Assembly (NCBI GenBank): GCA_964540105.1
Contig: CAZILL010000001.1
Coordinates: 1,301,762-1,365,761, forward strand
DNA: 64,000 bases
Source: DATKJY01 sp964540105
Lineage (GTDB): Bacteria; Zixibacteria; MSB-5A5; GN15; FEB-12
Direction of reading: 5' to 3'
The notes under the pieces were generated by a model. It saw nothing but the letters and a program-made list of their open reading frames with translations, ran no database searches and was not told the origin of the DNA. A program made the translations under genes and the position numbers. Shown here in pieces: positions 7,678 through 17,563 of the stretch (position 1 is the first letter of the stretch; each line of letters starts with the position of its first letter).

Positions 7678-9438
7678 ATGAGGCATATGAAGTGGTTCCC
7701 GATGTTGTTTGCTCTTAGGGTTCTCGTTGTCTGTTCTCTTGCGGGGACCGTGTGGGCGGTGCCTACCTACAAGAAATTCTCTCTTGCGTCAACCCGAAGA
7801 CCCTATTTCACCCTCACCTTCGACGACAAATTTCTTATCGTCTCGGTTCTGTCAGACAGCGTCATCAACGCTGAGCAACTCCTGCGCCGTGACCTTGTCG
7901 TTCGCGACAGCGTTGTCCTGAAGTCGGGGGTTCCGATCTCTCCGCGGTCGATCTTACTGGATCGCAGCGGATTGCACTTCCGAGATTCCGTCTACCCTTA
8001 CAGTAGAATACACGACATGGCTCTCACGACTCGCAACAAACAGACCCTGTTTACTTTCTTTACTGACGACGATAGTTCGGCGGTAGTCAGGCGAGGGGAT
8101 CGCCTTACTTTTGGAGAGGACATAACCATCGACACTGGGGTCTTTGCGCGCGGAGTCGTTTTCTCCGTTCTGGGGAACGTTCTGGTGTCAGGCGAGGCCA
8201 ATCGGGATGTGGTATCCCTCTTTGGAAATGTCACAGTCTCACCAAAGGCAACCGTTCGTGGCGGGGTTGGCTCACTGAACGGACAGATCACAGTTTCCAA
8301 GGAAGCCTCAGTATACGGTGAAATATATTCCTCGTCGGCCCGAAGGGGCGCGCGCAAGCACTCCCTGCGAACGCAGATTGATGCACTGGAGTACCTGGCC
8401 AGTTTCCGCTACAACCGTGTCGACGGGGCTACTCCTGATGTCGGCTTGAAATTCAACGATCGAGATTCCCTGATCCCCATCGTTTGGGCTCGTGCAGGAT
8501 ATGCTTTTGCGTCGAAACGCTGGCACTACGACTTGGGACTCGAACAGACTCTCCTCAGGTCGACTTCATTGTCTCTGGGCGGGCATCTGTATCGAAGACT
8601 TTCCTCCGGCGATGACTGGATAGTCAGCGACATCGAAAACTTGGCCTACACCTTGTTCCTGACCGAGGATCTGAAGAATTACTATGAGTCCGAGGGCGGA
8701 GCGCTCTACGCGCATTACGCGCCACTCCCAAGGCTGTCCCTTGGAACTGAATACCGGAACGAACGAACCCGATGGTTCGACGCTCACCGGAATCTCTGGT
8801 CGCTATTTGGACGAGGCAAGAAGTTTGGCGAGAACTTTGGAACCGTTCCCACCTCTTATCGAGAACAGGGGAGAGGTGACATAGAAGCGAGAACACTGGC
8901 TTTTGTGCGAGTACACGCCGATTACCACACCGGCGACTCGGAGGGGCGCCCGCGCCCATCATCCTGGAATCTGTCAGGCGAATTTGAATTGTCACAGAGA
9001 GGATTGAAGTCAGACTTCAATTATCGTCGTTATTCGCTGAACGTGCGTCGCTACCAGAGATTCAATCGCTATACTATTCTCCTTGCAAAGCTGAGCGCTG
9101 GGAACAGCGACGGTTACCTGCCGATGCACAAGCGGTACTTCCTTGGCGGATTGGGGACTCTCCACGGCTACAGTCAGGACGAGTTCATGGGGACGCGCTA
9201 TTGGATGGCAAATGCTGAGTACCGGATCTCGTTCAGCTCGACAGAATTCGCGGTCTCATTCCTCTGGGATTTGGCCCAGATTGCCGACGACCGGAAACTC
9301 GGTCAAGCCGAGGTCAGACATTCTCTCGGCGTAGCGTTGGCCTTTGATAACTATTTCAAGATCACGCTGGCCAAACGTCTGGACCGCGCAACCAGCGATA
9401 ATCCGAGGTTTTTCGTCCGGTTCGAGCAGATCTTCTAA
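7678..9438 (+). CDS. Outer-membrane Omp85-like barrel protein with bactofilin-like strand repeats
   Basis: About 586 residues with an N-terminal signal peptide ending near AVP. Residues 155-215 form short repeated beta segments (GVVFSVLGNVLVSG, then VSLFGNVTVSPKATV) like the beta-helix of bactofilin/polymer-forming proteins. From about 250 the protein alternates in the manner of a beta barrel. Near residues 480-510 it has FLGGLGTLHGYSQDEF, close to the FLGG...LRGY signature of Omp85/BamA/TamA barrels, and it ends in an aromatic Phe as barrels do. POTRA domains are not obvious. Start at 7678 or 7687 cannot be resolved. A role in outer-membrane surface structure or translocation is inference. 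Confidence 0.7.
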   Translation: MRHMKWFPMLFALRVLVVCSLAGTVWAVPTYKKFSLASTRRPYFTLTFDDKFLIVSVLSDSVINAEQLLRRDLVVRDSVVLKSGVPISPRSILLDRSGLHFRDSVYPYSRIHDMALTTRNKQTLFTFFTDDDSSAVVRRGDRLTFGEDITIDTGVFARGVVFSVLGNVLVSGEANRDVVSLFGNVTVSPKATVRGGVGSLNGQITVSKEASVYGEIYSSSARRGARKHSLRTQIDALEYLASFRYNRVDGATPDVGLKFNDRDSLIPIVWARAGYAFASKRWHYDLGLEQTLLRSTSLSLGGHLYRRLSSGDDWIVSDIENLAYTLFLTEDLKNYYESEGGALYAHYAPLPRLSLGTEYRNERTRWFDAHRNLWSLFGRGKKFGENFGTVPTSYREQGRGDIEARTLAFVRVHADYHTGDSEGRPRPSSWNLSGEFELSQRGLKSDFNYRRYSLNVRRYQRFNRYTILLAKLSAGNSDGYLPMHKRYFLGGLGTLHGYSQDEFMGTRYWMANAEYRISFSSTEFAVSFLWDLAQIADDRKLGQAEVRHSLGVALAFDNYFKITLAKRLDRATSDNPRFFVRFEQIF

Positions 9439-9662
9439 AGTCAGGGTTGCCTCAATCCTGAACTGTCCCGATTCTGAACGTCCTCCCCTCGATGGTGCTT
9501 GAAGTCGTCTTGCGACACGTGCCCGATCCCCCCTTTCTCCAGAATTACGTTACGTCTTCCTGCCAATTAGGGTAGGAAAGGCCTTCTTTGCGGCTCAAGG
9601 GGTTCAAGACTTTATCCGATAATTAGACAGGCATACAGGTCCTTCAGTGCGGAACAGGTGCA

Positions 9663-11474
9663 GTGAAATTCGTCGATGAAGACAAAACTGTCAAGGCGGT
9701 TACTTCGATGTCTGGACAACGAACTATTGATCCCCATGGCGAGAGTGCCCGAATAGCCCTCAATTTGTTCAATGATCTCGAGGCCACGCTCGATCAGGTG
9801 GCCGAAGGGAATCCCCGGATTGCAGGTCTGGAGAAGGATGGAGTTTCGCGCAATGCCGACTTGCAGGCGCTTCTGGAAGTGTCACTGGCGATCAATTCCT
9901 CGCTCGTTCTTGATGATGTTCTCCAGATCGTTATGCATCGCGCGATCGAACTGATGCAGGCAGAACGCGGTCTGATCATGCTCCTTGACGAAGCCGGCGA
10001 TCTGCAGGTGAAATCGGCATATAACCTCTGCAAGGAAGAAATCATGGAGGAGGACTTCAAGATCTCCTCCAGCATCACCGGTAAGGTCGCTGAGAGCGGT
10101 AAATCGGTCTACACCTCCGACGCCATGGCCGACGATCGCTATGCGCAGCAGCAATCGGTTCTGGAACTTCATCTCCGTTCCATTATGTGTGTACCGATTA
10201 AGGTTCGAGAACGTGTGATAGGCGTCTTCTATCTGGACAACTCCAATCAAGCCCGCATGTTCCTCAAGTCAGATCTGTACCTCTTTGAGCTCTACGCCCA
10301 AATGGTCTCCAACGCGCTGGATAACGCCGGTATCTACGACTCTTTGCTGAGGATGACTCACTACCACGAATCCGTGGTAGCCAACACACCCGTCGGTGTG
10401 GTCGTGCTCGACACACGCGGCAATATAGCCACGATCAATCGCATTGCGCTGGAGATTCTCGATCTGAATAGAGATGCCGTCAGGGTGATCGGCGCCGATA
10501 AGCCAAGCACCGTCTTCGTAGATATCTTACCTCAGGAAGAGAAACCCCGCTGGCGCAAAATGATCAACATGGTTGTTACCAGCGGTCACGAGCTCGCCGA
10601 CCCGCGCTACTTTCACAACACCGGCTATCTCGAGAAGGTCCTGTCCCTCAAGCTGTCCCCTCTCGATGTCCTCCCGTGTGGGGGGAAGGGGATCATCATG
10701 GCTATCGAGGATGTCACCGAAAAGGTGCTGATGGAGAAGTATGTCATCCTGTCAGAGAAACTCGTTGCCCGAGGCGAAATGGCGGCGGCGGTGGCGCACG
10801 AACTCAACAATTACCTGTCGATCATTACCAACAACGCCGAGTTGCTGCAATTGAATCTGGATCGAGAGAAATTCGACAAAGTTAAATTCAACAGCAAATC
10901 GATCACAGAGAACGTCTTCAAGATCAAACGGTTTGTCGACAATCTTATGGACTTCGCCAAACCGGAGTCCGAGTACATAAGCTACGACATCAAACATCTC
11001 ATCGACGACTTGCTGTTCTCCCTCAGAATTCAACCTCGTTTCAAACTGGTACACTTCACGATCGATCTCAATTCTGAAATCCCCAGCAGCGAGATGGATG
11101 TTGGCCAGATTCAACAGGTTCTCATGAATCTCTTGAACAATTCCGCGGACGCGATAGAGGAGCGCGCGCTGAGTTGCCAACTGCAGAACGAGTCGTTCTC
11201 GCGCCAGATCGGGATTCAGGCTCGGTACGATACGAGCTCCGAGAGCATCGTGCTCGAAATCTCCGACAACGGGAACGGCATGTCGGAGGAGACTGCAGCC
11301 AAGATATTCAATCTGCACTTCACGACCAAAAAGCATGGTCACGGACTTGGGCTGCACAACTGCAAGAGTATCATCGAACAACATGGCGGGCAGATCGAGG
11401 TCAGTTCAAAGACTGGCGAAGGAACTGTCTTCCGAATCACGCTGCCCCGGTTTCAGAAGAAGCACAACAAGTAG
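9663..11474 (+). CDS. GAF-PAS sensor histidine kinase
   Basis: About 603 residues and cytoplasmic, with no membrane segments. A GAF domain covers roughly residues 60-225, a PAS domain 235-350, a HisKA domain with phospho-acceptor His379 in GEMAAAVAHELNN, and an HATPase domain with N box QVLMNLLNNSADAI, G1 DNGNGM and G2 GHGLGL. The H-box style is that of NtrB/AtoS-like kinases. No response regulator lies beside it. Instead the next gene, 6 bases downstream, is a Ser/Thr kinase. The start is a GTG at 9663, preceded by a purine-rich GGAACAGG. An ATG at 9708 is an alternative. Confidence 0.88.
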   Translation: MKFVDEDKTVKAVTSMSGQRTIDPHGESARIALNLFNDLEATLDQVAEGNPRIAGLEKDGVSRNADLQALLEVSLAINSSLVLDDVLQIVMHRAIELMQAERGLIMLLDEAGDLQVKSAYNLCKEEIMEEDFKISSSITGKVAESGKSVYTSDAMADDRYAQQQSVLELHLRSIMCVPIKVRERVIGVFYLDNSNQARMFLKSDLYLFELYAQMVSNALDNAGIYDSLLRMTHYHESVVANTPVGVVVLDTRGNIATINRIALEILDLNRDAVRVIGADKPSTVFVDILPQEEKPRWRKMINMVVTSGHELADPRYFHNTGYLEKVLSLKLSPLDVLPCGGKGIIMAIEDVTEKVLMEKYVILSEKLVARGEMAAAVAHELNNYLSIITNNAELLQLNLDREKFDKVKFNSKSITENVFKIKRFVDNLMDFAKPESEYISYDIKHLIDDLLFSLRIQPRFKLVHFTIDLNSEIPSSEMDVGQIQQVLMNLLNNSADAIEERALSCQLQNESFSRQIGIQARYDTSSESIVLEISDNGNGMSEETAAKIFNLHFTTKKHGHGLGLHNCKSIIEQHGGQIEVSSKTGEGTVFRITLPRFQKKHNK

Positions 11475-11480
11475 CGGTCG

Positions 11481-14474
11481 ATGAATCTGCACGAGTCGCC
11501 TCGGTTTGTCTTCTCGAAGACACTTGGCATCGGCGGTACCGCGGAGGTTGCGCTGGTTCGTGCAATCGACCGTAGGGGAGAAGCGGCTGTCAAGTACCCT
11601 CGTGAGGGCACGAGCGCCGATGATTTCCGGAGGCTTGTCGATCGCGAGTATGCTCTGATCGCCAATCTGCGCCACCCTGGCGTTGTCAAGTTGCTCGAAC
11701 CTCCATGCCTTGACCCGCTCTATATTCTACTGGAATACTGTCCGGGTATCACTCTTGATCGGGCGGGACGAATCGCGAATCTCGAGCAAGCCCTATCGAT
11801 CATCAGCAGCGCTGCCGCGACCCTCGAGTTTCTGCACACGATGGGCATCATTCACGCTGATCTGAAACCGCAGAACATCTTCTTGCCCCAGGATTACATC
11901 TCGACGGGGAACCTTTTGTCAAGCGTCAAGATTTCGGATTTCTCTCTTGGGCGGCGTGTCGACGAACCGGAAGGATCACGGGCGGGAATCGGCACCGTCG
12001 GTTACATGGCTCCGGAAGTCATCCTGGAGTCCAGGACTTCCCCGCAAAGCGATCTTTTTGCACTCGGAGTGGTTGCGTACTGCCTTCTCACGGGCAGGCA
12101 CCCGTACCTGCATGGGGAAACAGACCCGCAGAAGATCAATAGCCGTATTCTTGAAGAATCACCGACCCACATTGCAGAACTGCGCCCCGACCTACCCCCA
12201 GAAATCGGTACCATGATTCACGCTTTGCTGGCACGTACAGAAACCGAACGCCCACGCCGAGCCCTGGACGTCTGTCGCGCGATACGGGACACCAGTTGCC
12301 GGTATCGTTACGAACGTCTCCTTCGACCTCAATACTTCATGACGACCAAAACAACCCACGAGTCATTTGTCTCGCGCTATATGGAACAGTCTCCACTCCA
12401 GAGTGGGTGGCTGGAGAGCATGACTTCTGGAAATCTACAGTCCCTGAGGTTCATCTTGACCGCGAATTACATTTGTGGGCGGCTTCAATATGGCGACGGT
12501 CGGTTTAGGTCCGCAAACCTGCTCTCATGGCCCTCACAGCCGCGCCGCCAATGGCTAAGGAACTTCTCTTCGTCTTCGCTTAGCGTAAGAAAGCGTCTTA
12601 TAAGAAGCGCCGTGCTGACCGAATGTACGCCCGACGAGCGCGCAGCCATCACCGGTTCCGGTTCGTCATTGTGCACCGAGCAAGCGGGCTTCGAGATGCT
12701 CCGCACCTTCCTCCGCGTACCCACCCTGACTCGTCTCAGTGGGCGCTACGCTCGAATCGCAGAGAAGCTTGGCCTCGGCACAAGAGCCGCTCTCCTATAC
12801 TTACAGGCGGGCGATCTGGAGAAGGCTGAGCGGACTGCCTATGAGGCTTCCTTTGAGCTGAGAAAGAAGCATGATATCAGCAGTGCAGTCAATCTCTTGA
12901 AGCGAGTGATAGCCTATGCCGAATTGGGTGGCAAGGTAAACGTGGTTCGCGAGCTTCTCATGTCACTTGCAGATACGTACAAGGATAGCGGTGACATCGA
13001 ACGCGCTTTCGCATTCTATCAACGCCTCGTCGATGCCTACAAGAACCTGCCAGCGGACAAACTTCTGGCCGAGACCTACAAGGACTTGGGAGATCTCTAC
13101 AAGTTCAAACAGGACTTCGAGTCCGGTCTGAAGTCACTTGAGCAGGCCCTGGAGATTTACATTCAGCTTGGCGACGACCTGGAGATCTCTCACACCTACA
13201 ACAACCTCGGGAACATGTATTGGGTCAACTCCGAGATTAAGAAGGCTCTTCAAGCTTATCGGACCGCATTGCATCTTCAGAGAAAGCTCGACGCCAAAGC
13301 GGACATTGCCTCGACCCTAAGCAATCTTGGATCGGTCTTTTGCATGCTCGGACGGTATCGCCGTGGAGTTCACCTGCTAAATATCTCGCTCGATCTCAAG
13401 AAGGAAATCGGGAATATGGGAGAGATCGCGCGCTCCCTGAACAACCTTGGTTATGTGACCCATCTGTCAGGAGAGTCCTCGCGCGCGGTTGACCTGCTCA
13501 CCGAGGCGCTCGATCTGAATCAGCGCATCGGCAGCCAGAAAGAGATGCTCTACAATCTTGAGAACTTGACGTTTGTCATGTTGCGCGCCGGGCAACTTTC
13601 GGAATCGCTCGACTACCTTTCGCAAGGGATTCGACTTTCAAGGCAGCTGTCCGATCAACCCCATCTTGGTGTTTTTAATATCAACAAGGCCGTTGCATTC
13701 ATGCGGATGGGTCGCTTTGGGGAGGCGGCGCTCGCTCTGAAGAGTGTCGATAGTCTGTGCCAGATGATTGACGACAAGCCGCTCGTGACTCAGCATCGTC
13801 TGCAAACCGCCCATTTACGCAGATTCCTCGGAGATCCTCAGGGCTCCGCGACCGTTGCTTTCGAAGCGCTCTCTCTTGCCAGAGCCTGTCAAAGCCCCTT
13901 TGACCAGCTGAACGCGCTGTTGCACTTGGTGCGTCTGTCCCCAGATCCCGCGCACTCTGCGGAGGCGAGGCGAATCATCGATGAACTTCATATGGAGCGG
14001 GAGACATCCCTGCTTGCTTTCAATCGAATCGAATATCTCCTTGAGTCGGGAGAGACCAGTCAGGCGCAACGAGAGCTCGAACTGATTCTGAATTCGGAAA
14101 TTGTGATTCCTGAAGATATAGAGCAGTCGAGGATACATCTCTTGATTGTCGAATTGCTACTCGCGATGAGTGAAACGTCGCGCGCTGAGCATTTCCTGTT
14201 GTCCGCGAAACGTGCGGCAGAGAAAGCGCATCTCCTGCCCGAGCTTGCCGCTTGTTTGACGATTCAAGGGAGACTTGCCACCGGCTCAGGGAACTATGAA
14301 ACAGCATTCGGCTTGTACCAGCGTGCCCTCAAGCACTTCCGCACTATGGCTGAATCGATCGATGAACGAGAAGACAGGGATCAGTTTCAGGCGAATCGCA
14401 CGCTTCAATTTCTGGCGAAGGAGATTCGCGCTCTGACAGATAAACTCGGGGAGAAACGTCCAATCCGAGCGTAA
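11481..14474 (+). CDS. Ser/Thr protein kinase with large TPR domain
   Basis: A 997-residue protein. Residues 10-270 are an eukaryotic-type kinase: a glycine-rich loop GIGGTAEV, ATP-anchoring Lys38, catalytic loop HADLKPQN (Asp127), DFS in place of DFG (153-155), and APE in the activation segment. The Arg of HRD is Ala, making this a non-RD kinase. From about 420 to 960 there are tandem TPR units (for example AETYKDLGDLYKFKQDFES). The layout is like bacterial kinases that regulate transcription or multiprotein complexes, and no membrane segment is visible. It starts 6 bases after the histidine kinase gene, so they are co-transcribed and may act together. The aberrant DFS may lower or alter metal binding. 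Confidence 0.85.
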   Translation: MNLHESPRFVFSKTLGIGGTAEVALVRAIDRRGEAAVKYPREGTSADDFRRLVDREYALIANLRHPGVVKLLEPPCLDPLYILLEYCPGITLDRAGRIANLEQALSIISSAAATLEFLHTMGIIHADLKPQNIFLPQDYISTGNLLSSVKISDFSLGRRVDEPEGSRAGIGTVGYMAPEVILESRTSPQSDLFALGVVAYCLLTGRHPYLHGETDPQKINSRILEESPTHIAELRPDLPPEIGTMIHALLARTETERPRRALDVCRAIRDTSCRYRYERLLRPQYFMTTKTTHESFVSRYMEQSPLQSGWLESMTSGNLQSLRFILTANYICGRLQYGDGRFRSANLLSWPSQPRRQWLRNFSSSSLSVRKRLIRSAVLTECTPDERAAITGSGSSLCTEQAGFEMLRTFLRVPTLTRLSGRYARIAEKLGLGTRAALLYLQAGDLEKAERTAYEASFELRKKHDISSAVNLLKRVIAYAELGGKVNVVRELLMSLADTYKDSGDIERAFAFYQRLVDAYKNLPADKLLAETYKDLGDLYKFKQDFESGLKSLEQALEIYIQLGDDLEISHTYNNLGNMYWVNSEIKKALQAYRTALHLQRKLDAKADIASTLSNLGSVFCMLGRYRRGVHLLNISLDLKKEIGNMGEIARSLNNLGYVTHLSGESSRAVDLLTEALDLNQRIGSQKEMLYNLENLTFVMLRAGQLSESLDYLSQGIRLSRQLSDQPHLGVFNINKAVAFMRMGRFGEAALALKSVDSLCQMIDDKPLVTQHRLQTAHLRRFLGDPQGSATVAFEALSLARACQSPFDQLNALLHLVRLSPDPAHSAEARRIIDELHMERETSLLAFNRIEYLLESGETSQAQRELELILNSEIVIPEDIEQSRIHLLIVELLLAMSETSRAEHFLLSAKRAAEKAHLLPELAACLTIQGRLATGSGNYETAFGLYQRALKHFRTMAESIDEREDRDQFQANRTLQFLAKEIRALTDKLGEKRPIRA

Positions 14475-14508
14475 TCACGAGACCGCGGCTGGATTCACCG
14501 ATCGATTC

Positions 14509-14943
14509 CTACAATCGCCCGAAAGATCGCGCGAGAAAGCGGTGCACGGCATGGATGCCCGTGACTGGCTGAGCGTACATCAGGATGCACTTGCTGCTTA
14601 CCGTCTGTAGCCCACTTGCTCTCGCCTTCTCGATCGCCCGCGAAAAGTTTTTTCCCTGCTGAAACCAAAGATGAGTAAATCGCGCAGCGGCCGCGTCTTC
14701 GACGACCATTTCAGCTCTTTCAGGTGAAACAGCTATGATTGCCGCTATCACTGTCGATCGGATAGCCCTCAGACTCGGGAGACAATTGTCTCCCTCGAAA
14801 GTACCGCGTGTCGGATGAACCGGAATCACATCATAACCGCGTGTTTTGAGTGTCTTATAGATCACTCCGCCGAAATCTCGATCTGACACACCGACGACGG
14901 CGATCTGTTTCTCGCTGATAATCTTCTCGATGATCGGGTTCAC
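14509..14943 (-). CDS. CoA-binding (Rossmann) domain protein, YccU-like
   Basis: About 144 residues. It has the small CoA-binding domain fold with IAVVGVSDRDFGGVIY near the N terminus and HLWFQQG later, as in YccU-family proteins, whose physiological role is poorly defined. The open frame extends to an ATG at 14976, but that codon overlaps the discriminator base of tRNA-Arg. I chose the GTG at 14943, which has AGGAGG just upstream at 14953-14948. The 4-base spacing is short, so 14946 (also GTG) is possible. Confidence 0.8.
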   Translation of the reverse strand: MNPIIEKIISEKQIAVVGVSDRDFGGVIYKTLKTRGYDVIPVHPTRGTFEGDNCLPSLRAIRSTVIAAIIAVSPERAEMVVEDAAAARFTHLWFQQGKNFSRAIEKARASGLQTVSSKCILMYAQPVTGIHAVHRFLARSFGRL

Positions 14944-14975
14944 CACTCCTCCTGCTTGACCATGCGGCAATAACA

Positions 14976-15049
14976 TACCCCCGGCAGGACTCGAACCTGC
15001 TACCCTCTGCTTAGAAGGCAGATGCTCTATCCAGATGAGCTACGGGGGC
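14976..15049 (-). tRNA. tRNA-Arg (anticodon TCT)
   Basis: The minus strand folds into a cloverleaf: acceptor GCCCCCG paired with CGGGGGT (first pair G-U), anticodon arm TCTGC-CTTCTAA-GCAGA giving anticodon TCT, and T arm GCAGG-TTCGAGT-CCTGC. No CCA is encoded after the discriminator A. Confidence 0.95.
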
Positions 15050-15105
15050 GTAGCGCGTGACTGGTAGCCGCCAAGAGTATAGCCGACTCCGCCAAGGCAT
15101 GCAAT

Positions 15106-15132
15106 AGAAAAGGGCTCCTTTCAACCGAGCCC
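15106..15132 (-). terminator. Terminator of the cytochrome operon
   Basis: On the minus strand GGGCTC (15132-15127) pairs with GAGCCC (15117-15112) around a 9-base loop, followed by TTTTCT. It lies 33 bases after the stop of the cytochrome gene. Confidence 0.65.
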
Positions 15133-15165
15133 CTAATACGAGCAGGCGTTGACGTCAGTCCGCTT

Positions 15166-16296
15166 TCAGCGCTTCACCTTCGTCCCCGGTGGGTGGGTCT
15201 GCCAGGTGCGGTCATCATCATGGCACTCCGCGCAAACAGGGTCACTATCGAATCTCCGCTCTAAGTGACATGACGTACACTCCAACTCGGCATGGGCTTC
15301 ATCGAGCTTCAGCCCGGTCACGGCATGTTTGAAGTTCCCTTGATTCCATCCTGCGTGGCAGTTCGAACAACTCCTGTTCAATTTTGCGATCCGCTTACCG
15401 GTCGGATGGCAGGCTCGGCAATCGAGGCCGTCATGGTAGGGACCAAGCGCCCAGCCGATTTGACTGTGCGAGAAACCCGGGCGTTCCTTGGTGTCATGGC
15501 ACTTGCTGCAGGCGTCAGCCTTGTGACAGTCGTTGCATATCGCATGCACCTGTTCCTGTGTCTTGTTCGTGTTAACCGGACGTTGCAGGTCATGGCAGTA
15601 ACCGCAGTTCTCTTCATGGTGGCAATTCACACATTTGAGTCCAAAGAGGTCAACGTGCTCTTTGTGCTGAAACGTCACAACCGGACCTGCCTTGTACGGC
15701 GTCTCGAAAACCTTCTTCGGCGGCACCGTGATGACCGGGTGAGCCACGCCCAGGATGTCTGTGGAATCTATCCCGTCGACGGAGAGCTTTTCACCCAGCT
15801 TTGGAAGATGGCAAACCACGCACTTGGTGTCATGGCTCCACTCTCTGTGACACGAGAGACAGTGGCGATGATACGCTCCCTTGAGGCCGGGCTGCCTCAA
15901 ATTCCTCGGATTGGCTCCGTTGCCGTGACATTCTTTGCACGGAGGAATCCGTCCCGGTGGGCTGTAATGATGGCAGGTAGCGCAGCTGTCCCCCATCTCC
16001 GCCATCCCAGCGTGCAGCTTGTGGTTGAAGTGCACAGGCTGGTAGGTGTCCGCCAGCTCCTTCAAGAGCATTGTGTCTGGCGCTTCCGCCAGCTTGTGGG
16101 TCGAGGTGGTGTGAGTCATCGCGAGTGTCGGGCACGGCTTCAAGCAAGGTTCCTTCGCTGTTGGCATCACACACAGATGGCATTCCTTGCAGTCAATTCT
16201 CTGTGCAAGGTTTGCCGTGTCTTGTCGTGCCCCAATCGACCCAACCCCAATCGCCATCAAGCATATGCTAAGCAGTACTACTGTGGCTATCTTCAT
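15166..16296 (-). CDS. Periplasmic multiheme cytochrome c (13 CXXCH motifs)
   Basis: A 376-residue protein with an N-terminal signal peptide (cleavage near IGARQ) and thirteen CXXCH heme-binding motifs, including CKECH, CATCH, CLSCH, CVVCH, CGYCH, CSKCH, CRACH and CAECH. The many His residues between them supply distal ligands. It is the terminal gene of a three-gene operon, one base after the NrfD-like gene. By analogy to Hmc, Nrf and related complexes, electrons from the quinone pool or a periplasmic donor would pass via the membrane and FeS subunits to or from this heme wire. The final electron partner is not encoded here. Confidence 0.9.
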   Translation of the reverse strand: MKIATVVLLSICLMAIGVGSIGARQDTANLAQRIDCKECHLCVMPTAKEPCLKPCPTLAMTHTTSTHKLAEAPDTMLLKELADTYQPVHFNHKLHAGMAEMGDSCATCHHYSPPGRIPPCKECHGNGANPRNLRQPGLKGAYHRHCLSCHREWSHDTKCVVCHLPKLGEKLSVDGIDSTDILGVAHPVITVPPKKVFETPYKAGPVVTFQHKEHVDLFGLKCVNCHHEENCGYCHDLQRPVNTNKTQEQVHAICNDCHKADACSKCHDTKERPGFSHSQIGWALGPYHDGLDCRACHPTGKRIAKLNRSCSNCHAGWNQGNFKHAVTGLKLDEAHAELECTSCHLERRFDSDPVCAECHDDDRTWQTHPPGTKVKR

Positions 16297-16297
16297 G

Positions 16298-17563
16298 TCA
16301 TCTCATCCTGTTCAAGGTTGTTAGAACAGGGTCTGTCGAAGCCCTGCTTTGAGAGTTGCCATCCGGGGAGGCGGCTATGACCGGAAAGTTCATCACGATG
16401 AGCCGGTACACGAGCACCAGGGCGCTGATAAGACCTACGGTGACTAGCACTTCGAGTATTGACGGGAAATACCTCTTCTGCGGGTAGAGCGGCTCATACG
16501 CCACCAAGAAGACGTTGATACGGTTGAACGCAACTCCGAAAATGACGAACCCTGCCGAAACAAATAGCCCGCTGATTGAATGGCGAATCTTGTGGATTGA
16601 AAGCAGAATGATCGGGGTAACCACGCCCAGAAGGATTTCAATGGCGAACAGAGTCGAACGCGTGCTTCCGTCGAACAGATACGGCCACACTTCGCGGATG
16701 GTTAGATCCCCGATCTTTACGGCCAGGTATGCTCCGAGGAGGACGGGGGTGTAGCGGGCGATCGACGCCAGCACAGGCAGTTCGGGTTTCAGCTTGAATG
16801 ACCGCGACGACAAGATTGACTCAAAGATCACCATGGGAAACCCTACCGCTATGGCTGACATCAGAAAGAGAAGAGGCGAGATGGGTGTGTACCAGAGCGG
16901 GTGCATCTTGGTCGGAGCAATCATCATGAGCGTCCCCAGCGACGACTGATGAAGGCAGGAGAGCACGACGCCGGCAATAATGAACAATGATATGAACCTC
17001 CCCAGATATCGGTCGCATACCGTCAGCCAGGATTCGATCACTCCGTTGAGGAGAGCCAGCGGACCCGGAAGATTGACTCGACCCTTAAACCGTTCGACCA
17101 CGATCGGAAGGAATTCGATGTAAAGCACCGTCAGATAAATCATGACACACATGCCGACTTCGAACAGCACCGAGTTCCCCTGCCACATGCTCGGCAGCAT
17201 TGGGTGCCAGACATTGTAGTACCGTCCGAGATCCGCCAGAAGACCGATAACAACAAACGTGTACCCCAGCATTGCTGTCAGGAGTGCGGGTCGCACAATG
17301 ATATGGTATTTTTCTTTGTGGAAGACATCCGCAAGAGCGGCTGTCGTGAAGCCACCCGCCGCCAGGGCAACCCCCGAGGCGACGTCGATCGCTATCCATA
17401 TTCCCCAAGGGTATTGGTCATCCAGGTTCGTCGCGGCTCCGATTCCCGCCACTAATCGATAAGCATATGACAGCAGACCAACCGCCATGATTCCGAACAG
17501 CACCTTTGTGCCAGTCGAAAAGAACTTCTGCCTGATGGGTGAGGGCGTCTCATGGTTATTCAT
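16298..17563 (-). CDS. NrfD/HybB-like integral membrane quinone-interacting subunit
   Basis: A 421-residue protein with about ten hydrophobic segments. The NrfD/PsrC/HybB fold is supported by the early PWGIWIAIDVASGVALAAGG segment and the following ADLGRYYN. These subunits exchange electrons with the quinone pool in the membrane and dock to an FeS protein. The gene overlaps the FeS gene by 8 bases and leaves one base to the cytochrome gene, implying tight coupling. HybB of hydrogenase 2 is the closest recognised style, but no hydrogenase gene is present in the window. Confidence 0.88.
   Translation of the reverse strand: MNNHETPSPIRQKFFSTGTKVLFGIMAVGLLSYAYRLVAGIGAATNLDDQYPWGIWIAIDVASGVALAAGGFTTAALADVFHKEKYHIIVRPALLTAMLGYTFVVIGLLADLGRYYNVWHPMLPSMWQGNSVLFEVGMCVMIYLTVLYIEFLPIVVERFKGRVNLPGPLALLNGVIESWLTVCDRYLGRFISLFIIAGVVLSCLHQSSLGTLMMIAPTKMHPLWYTPISPLLFLMSAIAVGFPMVIFESILSSRSFKLKPELPVLASIARYTPVLLGAYLAVKIGDLTIREVWPYLFDGSTRSTLFAIEILLGVVTPIILLSIHKIRHSISGLFVSAGFVIFGVAFNRINVFLVAYEPLYPQKRYFPSILEVLVTVGLISALVLVYRLIVMNFPVIAASPDGNSQSRASTDPVLTTLNRMR

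Noticed and set aside
10752..11384. A 210-codon minus-strand open frame
   Set aside because: It is antisense to the histidine kinase catalytic region and has no motif or ribosome site.
15292..16380. A 362-codon open frame on the plus strand across the cytochrome region
   Set aside because: It is the antisense shadow of the multiheme cytochrome, whose thirteen CXXCH motifs on the minus strand cannot arise by chance.
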